Origin: Acidobacteriota bacterium
GTDB taxonomy: Bacteria > Acidobacteriota > Terriglobia > Bryobacterales > Bryobacteraceae
Reading direction: 5' to 3'
Assembly: GCA_018268715.1 (NCBI GenBank)
Contig: JAFDVZ010000007.1
Location: forward strand, 558,001-622,000
DNA: 64,000 bases
Shown here piece after piece: positions 48,062 through 57,850 of the stretch. The notes beneath the pieces are model-generated. The model was not told the origin of the DNA. It saw nothing but the letters and a program-made list of their open reading frames with translations, and searched no databases. The translations under genes and the position numbers were made by a program. The stretch's first letter is position 1. Each line of letters starts with the position of its first letter.

Positions 48062-49504
48062 ATGTCATTCAAAGTAGTTCTTGCGGTTGTTCTTTCCTCT
48101 GTAATCGTTCTTCCGCTCGTAGGCCTGTTCGCATTGTCGGGCCACTCGCAGGCGCGGTTCGAGCCTGCTCCGAAGGTCCTCGGCTCCGCCACGCCCGTGG
48201 CCCTTTCCGTTGCCAACCCGCACGGCGTCCGCGCCGTGGAGGTGTTCCTCGAACAGGACGGCGCCCGGACCAAGGTGTTCGAGACGGCCAGCCCAACCTC
48301 CAGCCGCGTCCTCTTCTTCCGGAATCACGAGGCGCCCCGGACTTTCTCCTTCAACGCATCGTCGAAGAAGGAGGGCAAGGCGCGCCTGGTCGCCGAAGTG
48401 ACGTCCAACGATTTCGCCGGCGCCGTGGACACCGTCGCCGTCGACGTCGAAGTCAGCCTGCGCCCGCCCACCGTGGTCGCCGACGGCGCCCAGCACTACA
48501 TCCACCAGGGCGGCTCCGAACTGGTCGCCTTCACCCCGGGCGGCAATTTCACCGAAGCCGGCGTGCGGGCAGGCAAGTATAGCTTCCGCAGTTTCCCCAT
48601 GCCCGGCGCTGCCTCCGGCGAACGCTTCGCCCTGTTCGGCTATCCCTGGGACCTTCCGCCGGACACCGCTCCCGTCGTCTACGTCCGCAACGTCGCCGGC
48701 GTCGAAACAGAGGGCAAGTTCTGGTACAAGGTGTTCCCCAAGGAGTTCCGCCACCGCGACATGGAGCTCACCGACAAGTTCCTGGACAAGGTGGTCAACG
48801 AGATCGATCCCGGCGGTCAGGGCGACCTGGTCACCCGCTTCGTCCGCATCAATAACGAAACCCGCCGGGCCAACAACCAGACCCTCGCCGACCTGCGCCT
48901 CAAGACCGAACAGAAATTCCTCTGGACCGGCCCCTTCCTGCAAATGTCGAAGACCAAGGTGGAGTCCCACTTCGCCGACGTCCGCAGCTACATCTACAAC
49001 GGCAAGAAGGTGGACGAGCAGGTTCACCTGGGCTACGACCTGTCATCCACCGCGCACGCGCCGGTGGTCGCCGCCAACGACGGCAAAGTCGTTTTTGCGG
49101 AGCGCCTGGGAATCTACGGCAACTGCATCGTCGTCGACCACGGCTACGGCCTGCAATCGATCTACGGGCACCTGTCGGCGATCTCAGTAAAGGCGGGCGA
49201 CGCGGTGAAGCGCGGCCAGGAGATGGGACAAAGCGGCGCCACGGGCCTGGCCGGCGGCGATCACCTGCACTTTTCCATGCAACTCGACGGCGTGCAGATC
49301 AACCCGCTCGAATGGTTCGACGCCCACTGGATTCAGGACCGCGTCTTCAGCAAGACGAATCCCGGAGCGCAGCTGACAAAGTACGAAGATCCTGCTCGTT
49401 GTTGTAAAGGTGAGGCGAAACCCGAAGGTAGCCATGCCGCGCGGAAACGACGATCCGGCGTTCTTTCAGCATCCGCGAAAGCGCGGAAACATCGCGGTCA
49501 CTGA
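48062..49504 (+). CDS. Periplasmic M23-family metallopeptidase
   Basis: The N-terminus is a signal or membrane anchor (VVLAVVLSSVIVLPLVGLFAL). Two or three beta modules (about 30-200) precede the M23/LytM domain (about 300-425), with VHLGYDLSSTAHAPVVAAN, GKVVFAERLGIYGNCIVVDHGYG and GDHLHFSMQLDG (the zinc ligands are the H of VHLGYDL and the HxH). M23 enzymes cleave peptidoglycan cross-links. The last 45 or so residues (after [11 protein letters not shown]) are basic and lack homology to the domain; they are encoded opposite the 3' end of the aminotransferase gene, a 158-nt convergent overlap. The natural stop may have been lost. Confidence 0.86.
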   Translation: MSFKVVLAVVLSSVIVLPLVGLFALSGHSQARFEPAPKVLGSATPVALSVANPHGVRAVEVFLEQDGARTKVFETASPTSSRVLFFRNHEAPRTFSFNASSKKEGKARLVAEVTSNDFAGAVDTVAVDVEVSLRPPTVVADGAQHYIHQGGSELVAFTPGGNFTEAGVRAGKYSFRSFPMPGAASGERFALFGYPWDLPPDTAPVVYVRNVAGVETEGKFWYKVFPKEFRHRDMELTDKFLDKVVNEIDPGGQGDLVTRFVRINNETRRANNQTLADLRLKTEQKFLWTGPFLQMSKTKVESHFADVRSYIYNGKKVDEQVHLGYDLSSTAHAPVVAANDGKVVFAERLGIYGNCIVVDHGYGLQSIYGHLSAISVKAGDAVKRGQEMGQSGATGLAGGDHLHFSMQLDGVQINPLEWFDAHWIQDRVFSKTNPGAQLTKYEDPARCCKGEAKPEGSHAARKRRSGVLSASAKARKHRGH

Positions 49505-50456
49505 ACCGCGCCGAAACAATCGGCGTCGCCCCGTCGGCCACCGTCGCGCCCAGCGCCCGCAACTCGCCGCGCAGCGTGTCGGCCAGTCCCAGCACGCGCC
49601 GCTCGATGTTCTCGGGCCCTAACTCGAGCATCATCCCCACCACGGCCTCCAGCGCCGCGAGCAGGCTGAACGGGATCATGCCGCCCTCGAATCGCTCGGC
49701 GGCCGCCCGGAACTCGGGCTTGCCCAGGTGCAGGTCGTCCACCCCTCGCCACCGCTTGTCGCTCCGCCAGCCGACGACGCTCGGCTGAATCCTCTCGCGA
49801 ACCTCCGGGTCGATGTAGAAGAACCCCGCCCCGGTCGGCGACAGCATCCATTTGTAGCCATGCACGGCGAACATCGTCGGCCGCACGGCGGAAACGTCCA
49901 GCTGCAACGCCCCCAGCCCCTGCGTCCCGTCCAGGTACAGCATCACGCCGCGCTCCCGCAGGTACGGCGCAATCTCCTCCACCGGCGTCCGGAATCCCGA
50001 AGCGTAGTTCAGAAGGCTGACCGCCACCAGCCGCGTCCGGGGCGTAATGGCCTCGTAGAACCGCTCCCAAGTGGTTTCGACGAACTCCACATCCGGCCCG
50101 GCGAAGTGCGGCGCGTACAGGTTATTCGGGAACTCGCCCGCCAGCGTCACAATGCGATCGCCGGCGCGCCAGTCGACGCCGCCCAACAGGATGCCCAGCG
50201 CCGTTGACGCATTCGGGACAAACCCCACGTCATCGGCCTCGCAGTGAATCAGCCGCCCGATCGCCGCCCGCAACCGGTCCGCGTCGTCGAACCAGCTCAG
50301 AAAGTCGGTGCACGCCAGCCGATCCCGCCGCGCCAGGTGATTCATCATCGCCTGAGTCGCGCACCTCGGCATCTGGCCATAAGTCGCCGAATTGAGATAG
50401 GTCCAATTCTCAAGAGCGGGAAACTCGCCGCGCACCCGCTCCCAATCGATCGTCAT
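49347..50456 (-). CDS. Class V aminotransferase / cysteine-desulfurase-like PLP enzyme
   Basis: I start it at ATG 50456 ([15 protein letters not shown]), which overlaps the proS stop by 4 nt (ATGA). The upstream in-frame extension lies inside proS and has no homology. The 369-residue enzyme has [17 protein letters not shown] near 20, [33 protein letters not shown] (PLP-ring Asp) and [18 protein letters not shown] with the Schiff-base Lys near 202. The family includes desulfurases, kynureninase-like enzymes and isopenicillin-epimerase-like proteins; the C-terminal third has no Cys loop typical of IscS. Tight coupling to proS is unexplained. Confidence 0.88.
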   Translation of the reverse strand: MTIDWERVRGEFPALENWTYLNSATYGQMPRCATQAMMNHLARRDRLACTDFLSWFDDADRLRAAIGRLIHCEADDVGFVPNASTALGILLGGVDWRAGDRIVTLAGEFPNNLYAPHFAGPDVEFVETTWERFYEAITPRTRLVAVSLLNYASGFRTPVEEIAPYLRERGVMLYLDGTQGLGALQLDVSAVRPTMFAVHGYKWMLSPTGAGFFYIDPEVRERIQPSVVGWRSDKRWRGVDDLHLGKPEFRAAAERFEGGMIPFSLLAALEAVVGMMLELGPENIERRVLGLADTLRGELRALGATVADGATPIVSARFSDRDVSALSRMLKERRIVVSARHGYLRVSPHLYNNEQDLRTLSAALRDSSC

Positions 50457-52147
50457 TGGCCCTTCAGGAACGTGACCACATCCTCGATCGCGACATCCGT
50501 CGATTGCTTGGTCCGCCGGTTCACCACCTCGACCTTGCCCTGCGCCAGCTTCTTGCCCACCGTCACGCGCCACGGCGCGCCGATCAGGTCCGCGTCCTTG
50601 AACTTCACGCCCGGCCGCTCGTCGCGATCGTCGAACAGCGCATCCAACCCGGCCGCCTTGCACGCCTGGTAGATCTTCTGGGACATCTCCATCTGCGGGC
50701 CGGCTTTGATGTTCACCGGCGTCACCACGACAAAGAACGGCGCGATGGCCGGCGGCAGCGACATGCCGTCTTTATCGGCGTACAACTCCACCGCCGAACT
50801 CAGAATGCGTTCGACGCCGATGCCGTAGCTGCCCATGATCGGCGTAATCTCCTCGCCGCCCTCATTGGTCACATGCAGCCCCATCGACTTCGAGTACTTA
50901 TACCCGAGCTTGAAGATATGCCCGATCTCGACGGTCTTGTACATCTCCACTGGCTTGCCGCACTGCAGGCAGGCGTCGCCCGTCACCACCTGTCGCAGGT
51001 CGAAGAACTCCGGCTTGAAGTCCTCGCCCGGCGTGACATTCCGCAGGTGGTAGTCGTTCTTGTTCGCCCCCGCGATCATGTTCTTGCGCCCTTGCAGCGC
51101 CAGGTCCGCGATCACGCGAATCTTACTGACGCCCACCGGCCCCAGCGATCCCGCGTCGGCGCCGAAGGCCTGCCGGATCTCTTCGGGATGCGCCGGCCGC
51201 ACCTCCACCGCGCCCACCGCCGAAGCGAACTTCGTCTCGCTCAACTGATGATCGCCGCGCACCAGCGCCAGCACCAGCGTCCCGTCGGCCGCCATCACCA
51301 GGCTCTTCATCTGCGACGTCTCGGGCAGCCCCGTGAACGCGGCGATTTCGGCGATGGTCTTCTGCCCCGGCGTATGAAACTCCTCGGGCGCCAGGTCGCC
51401 TTCAGGATCGGAGGCCAGCGGCGCCGACGGCTTCCCGACGGCCTTCTCCAGGTTCGCCGCATAGCCGCAGCCCTTGCACTCGACGACGAAATCCTCGCCC
51501 GCCTCGGACCGCACCATGAACTCGTTGGACTTACTGCCGCCCATCGCCCCCGAATCGGCCTCGACGATCACAAACTGCAGGCCGCAGCGCTCGAAAATCC
51601 GGCAGTAGGCGTCGCGATGCTTGTTGTAGGCGACGTCCAACCCCTCCGGCCCCATATCGAAGGAGTAGGAATCCTTCATGATGAACTGCCGCACCCGCAG
51701 CAGTCCGCTCTTGGGACGCGGCTCATCGCGGAACTTCGTCTGGATCTGATACCAGATCTGCGGCATCTGCTTATAACTCCGCAATTCGCCGCGCGCGATG
51801 GACGTCATCACTTCCTCGTGCGTCATGCCCAGACACATATCGCGCCCGAAACGATCCTTCAGGCGGAACATGTTATCGCCCATGATGGTCCAGCGTCCGG
51901 ACTCCTGCCACACCTCGGCGGGATTCAGCGCGGGCAACAACATCTCCTGCGCCCCGATGGCGTCCATCTCCTCGCGGACAATCGCCGTGATCTTGAGAAT
52001 GGAGCGCTGGGCGAGAAACAGGTAGTTATACACGCCCGCAGCGAGCTGGCGGATATATCCAGCTCTGAGCAGCAACTGGTGGCTGACGACTTCGGCTTCG
52101 GCGGGATTCTCCCGCAACGTGGGGATAAAGAGTTTACTCCAGTACAT
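50453..52147 (-). CDS. proS: Prolyl-tRNA synthetase (bacterial type)
   Basis: This 564-residue class II synthetase has the usual motifs: [20 protein letters not shown] near 30, motif 2 ([20 protein letters not shown] near 140) and motif 3 ([17 protein letters not shown] near 430). Between them, at about 220-400, is the INS editing domain of YbaK type. The HGTP anticodon-binding domain closes the C-terminus ([40 protein letters not shown]). It charges tRNA-Pro and hydrolyses Ala-tRNA-Pro. The ATG at 52147 has no visible Shine-Dalgarno. The gene is downstream of a hairpin that ends the tss cluster. Confidence 0.97.
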   Translation of the reverse strand: MYWSKLFIPTLRENPAEAEVVSHQLLLRAGYIRQLAAGVYNYLFLAQRSILKITAIVREEMDAIGAQEMLLPALNPAEVWQESGRWTIMGDNMFRLKDRFGRDMCLGMTHEEVMTSIARGELRSYKQMPQIWYQIQTKFRDEPRPKSGLLRVRQFIMKDSYSFDMGPEGLDVAYNKHRDAYCRIFERCGLQFVIVEADSGAMGGSKSNEFMVRSEAGEDFVVECKGCGYAANLEKAVGKPSAPLASDPEGDLAPEEFHTPGQKTIAEIAAFTGLPETSQMKSLVMAADGTLVLALVRGDHQLSETKFASAVGAVEVRPAHPEEIRQAFGADAGSLGPVGVSKIRVIADLALQGRKNMIAGANKNDYHLRNVTPGEDFKPEFFDLRQVVTGDACLQCGKPVEMYKTVEIGHIFKLGYKYSKSMGLHVTNEGGEEITPIMGSYGIGVERILSSAVELYADKDGMSLPPAIAPFFVVVTPVNIKAGPQMEMSQKIYQACKAAGLDALFDDRDERPGVKFKDADLIGAPWRVTVGKKLAQGKVEVVNRRTKQSTDVAIEDVVTFLKGQ

Positions 52148-52191
52148 TGTTCGGCTTAGAAAGAAGGAGTGTGAACCCCGATTTTATCACG

Positions 52192-52213
52192 CGGGGCTGC
52201 GTCTACAGCCCCG
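52192..52213 (-). terminator. Hairpin between tssM and proS
   Basis: CGGGGCTG (52192-52199) pairs perfectly with CAGCCCCG (52206-52213) around a 6-nt loop, 7 nt past the tssM stop. On the minus strand it is followed by an AT-rich but not pure-T stretch that could also hold the proS promoter. Confidence 0.6.
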
Positions 52214-52219
52214 TGCGCG

Positions 52220-55200
52220 TCACCTCGCCACGTCGGCGATACACACCATCTTCGACAGATAGCCCTTCTGGAACACCGGCGGCCCGCCGCCCATGTCCAG
52301 TTGGAACTTCACCGTCAGGGCCTTGCCATTGGGCAGCGTAAGCGGCTTGCCGCCCGTCCGCACCACCCATTCCAGGTTCCAGCCCGCGCCCGCCGCCTGC
52401 CACGTCTCAGCCTCCGCGAAGAACTGCCAGGTGGCCCACAGCCCGTCGTTGCCCGACCACGTCAAATCCGGTCCACCCAGATTCACCGTAGCCTGCGCGC
52501 CGTGCGACCCGGCCGCCTGCCAGACAAACTGCTTGGCCGCCGCCTCGCCGCCCGCATACGTAAAGGCCTGCCCATCCAGCCGCAGCCCGATGCCCTTCAC
52601 GCCCTCGGCCGGAATCGGCTTCAGCGAATAATTCACATGCGGATCCGGCGTCCCGCCCGCATAGAACATCTCCGACACCGAGGCCGCCTGGTTCCAGAAG
52701 TTCACAAAGGAGGGCGTCAGCGTGATGCCCGGCGACGAGGCCGCCACATAGCGGTCGCCCTGCTTGGGCAGAATCTTCGCCAGACTCTCGTTGTAGAACT
52801 TCCAGATCGCCCCATCCGGCTTCGCGAAAATCGAATTCACCTCCGCGATGCTCGCCGGCGGAGCGTTCGTGTTCGGATTGAACGGATACTTCGCCGACAG
52901 CCGCCGGTACTGCGCGCAAACGTCCTTGCCCTTGGCGTTCAACTCATCCGGCCCCAGCCGTTTCAGCATCGCCTCGACGCTCGTAATCGGATCCTCCATC
53001 AGCTTCTGGACCGTCGCGTCCACGTGCCCTTCGGGATCCACGCGGAAGTTCTGCGCCACCTGCTTGGTGGTCACCCGCGCCGTCGAGGCGTCGTTCAACA
53101 CCGGCGCAGCCACCGTCTCATTCAACTGCGGAGCATTGGCCGCCTTGTCCACCGAAGTCTGCAACGACAGCAGCGCGTTCATGTAAGCCTGGTTGCCCGG
53201 CCCGATGAAGCGGTCCGCGCCCGGCTGCACCACGGCCTGCACCGGCTGAAACGCCTTGGCGACATCCGGCTCGTCCACGGCCGTATTGGTGGAAGCCAGC
53301 GAAAACATCGCCAGCAGCGTGGAAGTATTCCCGGATAACACGTTCAGCTTCTTGGAAGCGTCCTGGATATTGGCGTACTTCACCACCTGGGCGGACTTCA
53401 GGTAATTCCGCCACTGTTTAATGAAGTCCGAGTAATACCGGTCGGCTAACTGCTTCGCCAGACTCGCGCGATCCACATTCGCCGCGCCCTGCGGCCCCAG
53501 CACCCACTCCTCGCCCGCGAAGTACTTATCCGGATTCTTGAACGAATTCCGCATGAAGTCCCATCCCTTCTTGGTGAAAGGACCGCCGACCTCATACCCG
53601 TCAATCACCGTCTCCGAGGAACCCGGGAACTGCCGGTTGAAATTCACCGGCGTGGAGTTCTTGGCCGCATCGGCCAGCATCGCCGCGTACACGCGCTCAA
53701 CGCCCGCGAACTGGTTCAGATAACGGCGTCCCTGCGCCACCGCGGCCGCGTCGTTGGCCGGCGTATACGGATTCTCGACCTTCAATTCATCGGAGTAGAA
53801 ATCGAACTGCTTCTGCGCGAGCGCCACCCGTTCGGGATCCACCGTCTGCCCCGCGCTCCAGCGATTCATCAGCACCGGAGACAGAAACTCCCGCGTGCTC
53901 TTGTCATGATTCGATGTCGTTATGAGATAGGCCTTCAGCGTGTCATAAGTCGCGCCGTACTCAGGGCCGCCATCGGGAGTCGCCGGCAGCGCCCGCAGGA
54001 TATCCACCAGCTTGGCCTGCGTCTGCCCGAACATGACTTTCTTGAAACTATCGAAATAAATCTTCCGGACATTCGGGTATAAGTCGTCGCCGACATACAA
54101 CCCCCAGTGATAACTCCACGGCGACCCATTGCGCTGATAATCGGTCAGCGTGGCCAGCGACTGCCGCAGCGTCTCGAGCCTCTTCAGCGAATCCACCGTG
54201 GCCAGCTTCACCCCCGCCGGCTCGACGCTCTGAATCCCCTGCGCGGCCTCCTTCACGGTGCTCTCCAGCGCATGGTTCTTGAAGAACGAAACCAGCAGCA
54301 GGATCGAATACAGCAGGCACAACCCCGCGGCCGTGGCGAACAGCACCCGCCGCATCAGGCTGACCTTCGTGCTCGACCCGCTCGCGCCCATGGCGGCCCG
54401 ATCGCCCAACAACAGCTCGTTAAAAAACCGCGGCAGGAACACCCACTGCGGCACGCGCTTGCTGCCCACCACCTGCTGCTGCGCCGGCTGTCCGCCCTGC
54501 GCCACCATATCGGCGCGGAACATGCCGGTCGCGGCCATATTCGCATCGGCCTTCTTGCGCTGCGGAACCGCCGCCATCTCATTCACCACCACCGGACGCA
54601 CGCCGGTGAAGTAGAAGCCCCGCAGGAACGGCCCCACGGTCAACTGGCTGGGACGGCACAAATCCACCAGAAACTGCACGCCCATGGCCCGCAATTTGCG
54701 AAATTCGCGCGGAAATTCGTAAATTCCGGGCAGTTTCGGCGCCTCATGCTCGCGCGACAGGAACGGCGGACGATAGTTCGCCAGCGACCGGTACAGCGTA
54801 TCGAACGCCTCCGTGCAGCGCGCCGCCTCCTGATCCCCGTACACGCCCTGCCGGCCATCGGCCAGCGGCAGCGTCGCGCCAAACACCTGCGCCGCTTCCT
54901 CATTGGTGAGGTTGCGGACATACTCCAGGAAGAACGGCACGCGGTCCATCTTGGTGAACATCACATACACCGGCAGATTGATGCCCAGCGTCTGCGAGAT
55001 CTCCCCCAGCCGCGCCCGCAGCGTCCGCGCCGTCGCGCCCAACGCCTCCTGCGCGCCCTGCCGGATCAGGCTCTCCGCCTCGATCATCACCAGCGCCGCC
55101 CGCGGAGCCTGTCCGCCCGACCCCACCGCCGATCCGATCCGTCCGCCCTGCAGCCGTTTCGCCACCCGCGCCCACACGCCCGGCTCATTCACGCTCGACC

Positions 55201-55681
55201 CGGCCGCTTCCACAAACACCGCGTTCTTGGCGAACCAGACATTCGCCCCGCGCGTCGGAATGATGCTCGTCTCCTGGTACACGTGCCCGGCCAGCAGCTC
55301 GGGATCCAGTCCCGAACTCACCATCACGCTGGTCTTCGACGCGCCCGTGTCGCCCATGACGAACACCGCCGGCACAGCGGCGATCTTCTGTCCCTTTTGC
55401 GCCGCCGCCAGCTTCCCGTCGGCCTCGCGGATCAGCACGGAAACATCATCGGTCCCGGCGTCCACTTCCTGCTCTTCCGGCGCTTTGGCGGCCTTCTCCT
55501 GCTTGTCCTTGCTATGCGCGAACACGATGGCGACGGCGGCGGCCGCCAGCGCGATCAGGCTCAGCGCCACCGTGAAAATCGTCAGCTTCGATCCTGTCAG
55601 GCCCAGCTTCGGCCCCAGCAGGTACACCGTCATGACGAAGATCGGAAACAGGGCCGCGCACAGGATCAGAGTCTTCTTCAT
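52220..55681 (-). CDS. tssM: Type VI secretion inner-membrane protein TssM (IcmF)
   Basis: I start at ATG 55681 (MKKTLILCAALFPIFV), with GGAGG upstream. This 1153-residue protein has two N-terminal helices (about 2-22 and 35-60), a cytoplasmic GTPase-like domain from about 90 to 300, a third helix at about 445-463 (LFATAAGLCLLYSILLLVSFF) and a long periplasmic domain to the end. The Walker A reads GDTGASKTS near 110, with Ser where G is usual in GxxGxGKT. IcmF-type features (NLPVYVMFTKMDRVPFF, FRKLRAMGVQFLVDLC, FLRGFYFTGVRP) are clear. In TssJLM complexes it spans the periplasm. It is last in the order tssK-tssL-tssM. Confidence 0.93.
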   Translation of the reverse strand: MKKTLILCAALFPIFVMTVYLLGPKLGLTGSKLTIFTVALSLIALAAAAVAIVFAHSKDKQEKAAKAPEEQEVDAGTDDVSVLIREADGKLAAAQKGQKIAAVPAVFVMGDTGASKTSVMVSSGLDPELLAGHVYQETSIIPTRGANVWFAKNAVFVEAAGSSVNEPGVWARVAKRLQGGRIGSAVGSGGQAPRAALVMIEAESLIRQGAQEALGATARTLRARLGEISQTLGINLPVYVMFTKMDRVPFFLEYVRNLTNEEAAQVFGATLPLADGRQGVYGDQEAARCTEAFDTLYRSLANYRPPFLSREHEAPKLPGIYEFPREFRKLRAMGVQFLVDLCRPSQLTVGPFLRGFYFTGVRPVVVNEMAAVPQRKKADANMAATGMFRADMVAQGGQPAQQQVVGSKRVPQWVFLPRFFNELLLGDRAAMGASGSSTKVSLMRRVLFATAAGLCLLYSILLLVSFFKNHALESTVKEAAQGIQSVEPAGVKLATVDSLKRLETLRQSLATLTDYQRNGSPWSYHWGLYVGDDLYPNVRKIYFDSFKKVMFGQTQAKLVDILRALPATPDGGPEYGATYDTLKAYLITTSNHDKSTREFLSPVLMNRWSAGQTVDPERVALAQKQFDFYSDELKVENPYTPANDAAAVAQGRRYLNQFAGVERVYAAMLADAAKNSTPVNFNRQFPGSSETVIDGYEVGGPFTKKGWDFMRNSFKNPDKYFAGEEWVLGPQGAANVDRASLAKQLADRYYSDFIKQWRNYLKSAQVVKYANIQDASKKLNVLSGNTSTLLAMFSLASTNTAVDEPDVAKAFQPVQAVVQPGADRFIGPGNQAYMNALLSLQTSVDKAANAPQLNETVAAPVLNDASTARVTTKQVAQNFRVDPEGHVDATVQKLMEDPITSVEAMLKRLGPDELNAKGKDVCAQYRRLSAKYPFNPNTNAPPASIAEVNSIFAKPDGAIWKFYNESLAKILPKQGDRYVAASSPGITLTPSFVNFWNQAASVSEMFYAGGTPDPHVNYSLKPIPAEGVKGIGLRLDGQAFTYAGGEAAAKQFVWQAAGSHGAQATVNLGGPDLTWSGNDGLWATWQFFAEAETWQAAGAGWNLEWVVRTGGKPLTLPNGKALTVKFQLDMGGGPPVFQKGYLSKMVCIADVAR

Positions 55682-55697
55682 CTGGTTCCTCCCCCAC

Positions 55698-56405
55698 TTA
55701 CACCCGGCCGGTAGCGATCGCGTGCACGTCCGAGGCGCCGGACCCCAGCGTGAATTTGAAAACGACGAACAACAGGAGCAGCAGCACAAAGCAGGCGATG
55801 GCGCCAATCATCAACGACTTCACCCACGTGTCCTTGGCCACCCGCACCGTCTCGCCCTGCGGCAGCCACGCCGGCGACAACTCGCCGATGCCGCCCCGGA
55901 TGCGCCGGATCTTCTCCGCGCACGCGTTCATGTAGTTCTGCAACTCGCCGCTGCGGCTGCCCGAATAACGCCCCATGTAGCCCAACAGCATGCACAGGTA
56001 GTGGACCTCCAGCACATCGGCCAGGTCCGCCGAATCGTTCCGCCCCAGCAGTTGGTCCAGGTTCTGGAAGAACACCTCGCCGGCCATGTGCGTGCCGAAC
56101 AGCTCTTCCTGCAGCGGCTTGCGAGGCCAGTCCGCAAAGATCGGATTCCGCGTATTCAGCACGGATTCGTCCAGGAACCCGCACACCGCCAGCGTGGCCA
56201 TGCGAATGTCGTCGCTCGTGTACCCCGCCCGGTTCCGAGCCTCCTGCGCCGCCGACTTCAGCCCCTCCCGCATGTAATAACGGAACGACTCCGCGTCCGT
56301 CAGATTCTGGCGGTTCGACCGCAGCCGCACAATGGCGGTCAACACTTCCTGAAACAGCAAAGCGAGATTGTCCGGCCGTGCAACGGCTGTGCTAGTGGGT
56401 GTCAT
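55698..56405 (-). CDS. tssL: Type VI secretion protein TssL (DotU/IcmH family)
   Basis: The 235-residue protein has the DotU cytoplasmic domain (about 15-185): LALLFQEVLTAIVRLR, MATLAVCGFLDESVL, VFFQNLDQLLGRND and VLEVHYLCMLLGYMGRY. A single C-terminal helix (SLMIGAIACFVLLLLLFVVF, about 197-219) and a short periplasmic tail follow. No OmpA-like peptidoglycan-binding domain is fused. TssL is a core membrane-complex subunit that binds TssK and TssM. It lies 16 nt from tssK and 16 nt from tssM. Confidence 0.93.
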   Translation of the reverse strand: MTPTSTAVARPDNLALLFQEVLTAIVRLRSNRQNLTDAESFRYYMREGLKSAAQEARNRAGYTSDDIRMATLAVCGFLDESVLNTRNPIFADWPRKPLQEELFGTHMAGEVFFQNLDQLLGRNDSADLADVLEVHYLCMLLGYMGRYSGSRSGELQNYMNACAEKIRRIRGGIGELSPAWLPQGETVRVAKDTWVKSLMIGAIACFVLLLLLFVVFKFTLGSGASDVHAIATGRV

Positions 56406-56421
56406 GCGACCTCTCCCTGAA

Positions 56422-57756
56422 TCATCTATCGAGAACTACCAGGAGTTCGAGCTCGGCGTCGGGAAAATCGCCGGGCACGTAAATGCCGACCCGCCGCGTC
56501 TGGACGATATGATCCCAGAACGGCCCCTCCCGCGAAACGCCGAAGTACTGGCTTTCGACCCGCGCCGAAATCGCCGAAGGGGGAACCGGCAAATGCGTTA
56601 ATGCAAGCCCCGCCATGGCGCGTTTCACCAGTTCGCCGACGAACTTGCTCGAGCAGATCTTGATCAACTGCGGCGCCCGCGTGATCAACTCCGCCTCGCC
56701 CATGGCCGACCGTATCCCGAACACCCAGCGCGCGCGTCCCAGCACCCGCGTGTCCGTCACATCGCCTTCATAGAAATAATCGGCGGTCTTGCGCAACGGT
56801 ATGGAGATGCAGTTGGTGGGAACAATCGTTTCCAGGTGCGCGCGGATATGCCGGTCAAGCGCGTCGAAGCACTCGCTCAGGTTCAGGTGGTCGTACTTGG
56901 GCAGCGTCGAAGGGCTCGACTCGAGCGCGAACGTGCACAGCGCCCCGCCCAGCCGCGACATCTCGAGGAACAGTTCCTCCGGGTGTCCGCGCTTGGCCAT
57001 GAACTGGTGCCGCAGCGGTCCCAGCGCGGCGTTCACCGTATGCACCAGCCAGAAGCTCGCAATCTCGCGAGAGGAAAAATCGGCCCCGCCGGCCGACCGT
57101 CCGATGGACGCGCTCTTGGACTCGAGGATCTCGATCAGCCGCCTCAGCAGCAGCATCAGGTACTCGCTCGCGGCGATTTGGAGGCAAGGCGGCACGAACT
57201 CCGGGTCGTAGATGAACTGCCCCGAGCCATCCCGCTTCACCCGCGCCACCGGGAGCGTCACGAACCCCTCGCGAGGCTCCATTTCAAACAGCAGCCGGAT
57301 GTTTTTCCGCCCCACCCGCACCGGCCGTTCATCGGCGCCCGTATTCTCATCGCCGAACGTGCGGGTTTCGGCGACATACCGCGCCGCGGCGGAGTCTTCG
57401 GTAAGCGCGCAGTTAGGCCCCTGAGGCCGCCGCTCCGGAATGGCGACATACACCACCACGCCGTCCGCGGTTGGAGGAAACACGTCGGTGACCGAGCGAG
57501 CCTTCGGGATCTCGTCGCACTCCGGCATGTGGAACGGCAAACCGTCGGGCAGCACCCCTCGGGCATGCAGGATGCTGACCGTGCCATTCCGTAGCGCCTC
57601 GGCATCCAGCTGGATTCCGGTCAATCCGAAACTCTGGTACCACAGAGCGGACGTCGCGAACGTGATCGAGTCTTCGAAGTAGCGGCTCTGTACCTGAAAT
57701 TGGTGCGGGCCCAGGTACATCCCCTCAGACCACACGACTCTGGACAGAAATCTCAT
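56422..57756 (-). CDS. tssK: Type VI secretion baseplate protein TssK
   Basis: The 444-residue protein begins with VVWSEGMYLGPHQFQVQSRYFE, the family signature, and contains DVFPPTADGVVVYVAIPERR, LIEILESKSASIGRSAGG and the C-terminal shoulder and head (VGIYVPGDFPDAELELLVVL). TssK trimers link the baseplate to TssL/TssM. It is the first gene of the tssKLM run. A TAGCAT hexamer lies 8 nt before the ATG and there is no Shine-Dalgarno. Sheath, Hcp, VgrG, ClpV and TssJ genes are not in this window. Confidence 0.95.
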   Translation of the reverse strand: MRFLSRVVWSEGMYLGPHQFQVQSRYFEDSITFATSALWYQSFGLTGIQLDAEALRNGTVSILHARGVLPDGLPFHMPECDEIPKARSVTDVFPPTADGVVVYVAIPERRPQGPNCALTEDSAAARYVAETRTFGDENTGADERPVRVGRKNIRLLFEMEPREGFVTLPVARVKRDGSGQFIYDPEFVPPCLQIAASEYLMLLLRRLIEILESKSASIGRSAGGADFSSREIASFWLVHTVNAALGPLRHQFMAKRGHPEELFLEMSRLGGALCTFALESSPSTLPKYDHLNLSECFDALDRHIRAHLETIVPTNCISIPLRKTADYFYEGDVTDTRVLGRARWVFGIRSAMGEAELITRAPQLIKICSSKFVGELVKRAMAGLALTHLPVPPSAISARVESQYFGVSREGPFWDHIVQTRRVGIYVPGDFPDAELELLVVLDR

Positions 57757-57764
57757 GTAGGACT

Positions 57765-57770
57765 ATGCTA
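57765..57770 (-). promoter_or_regulatory. -10-like hexamer (TAGCAT) next to the tssK start
   Basis: On the minus strand it stands 8 nt before the ATG at 57756. It is one of the TANNNT-before-ATG cases described in the findings. Confidence 0.4.
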
Positions 57771-57812
57771 GCTGGCGCCCACCGCCACGCGCCGTGGTAT
57801 TGGATACTGTAT

Positions 57813-57844
57813 CATGGACCCCGGCGCAAATTAAGCGCGGTCCA
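57813..57844. promoter_or_regulatory. Inverted repeat beside the dyad array
   Basis: ATGGACC (57813-57819) and GGTCCAT (57838-57844) are perfect inverted arms, with GCGC on both sides of an AAATTAA centre inside. It lies between the tssK start and the 24-bp dyad array. It could be an operator or an RNA hairpin. Confidence 0.4.
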
Positions 57845-57850
57845 TCATAG

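Noticed and set aside
50456-52159. A plus-strand open frame (567 codons) opposite proS
   Set aside because: proS is certain on the minus strand; the other frame has no recognisable sequence and is His/Arg/Leu-rich.
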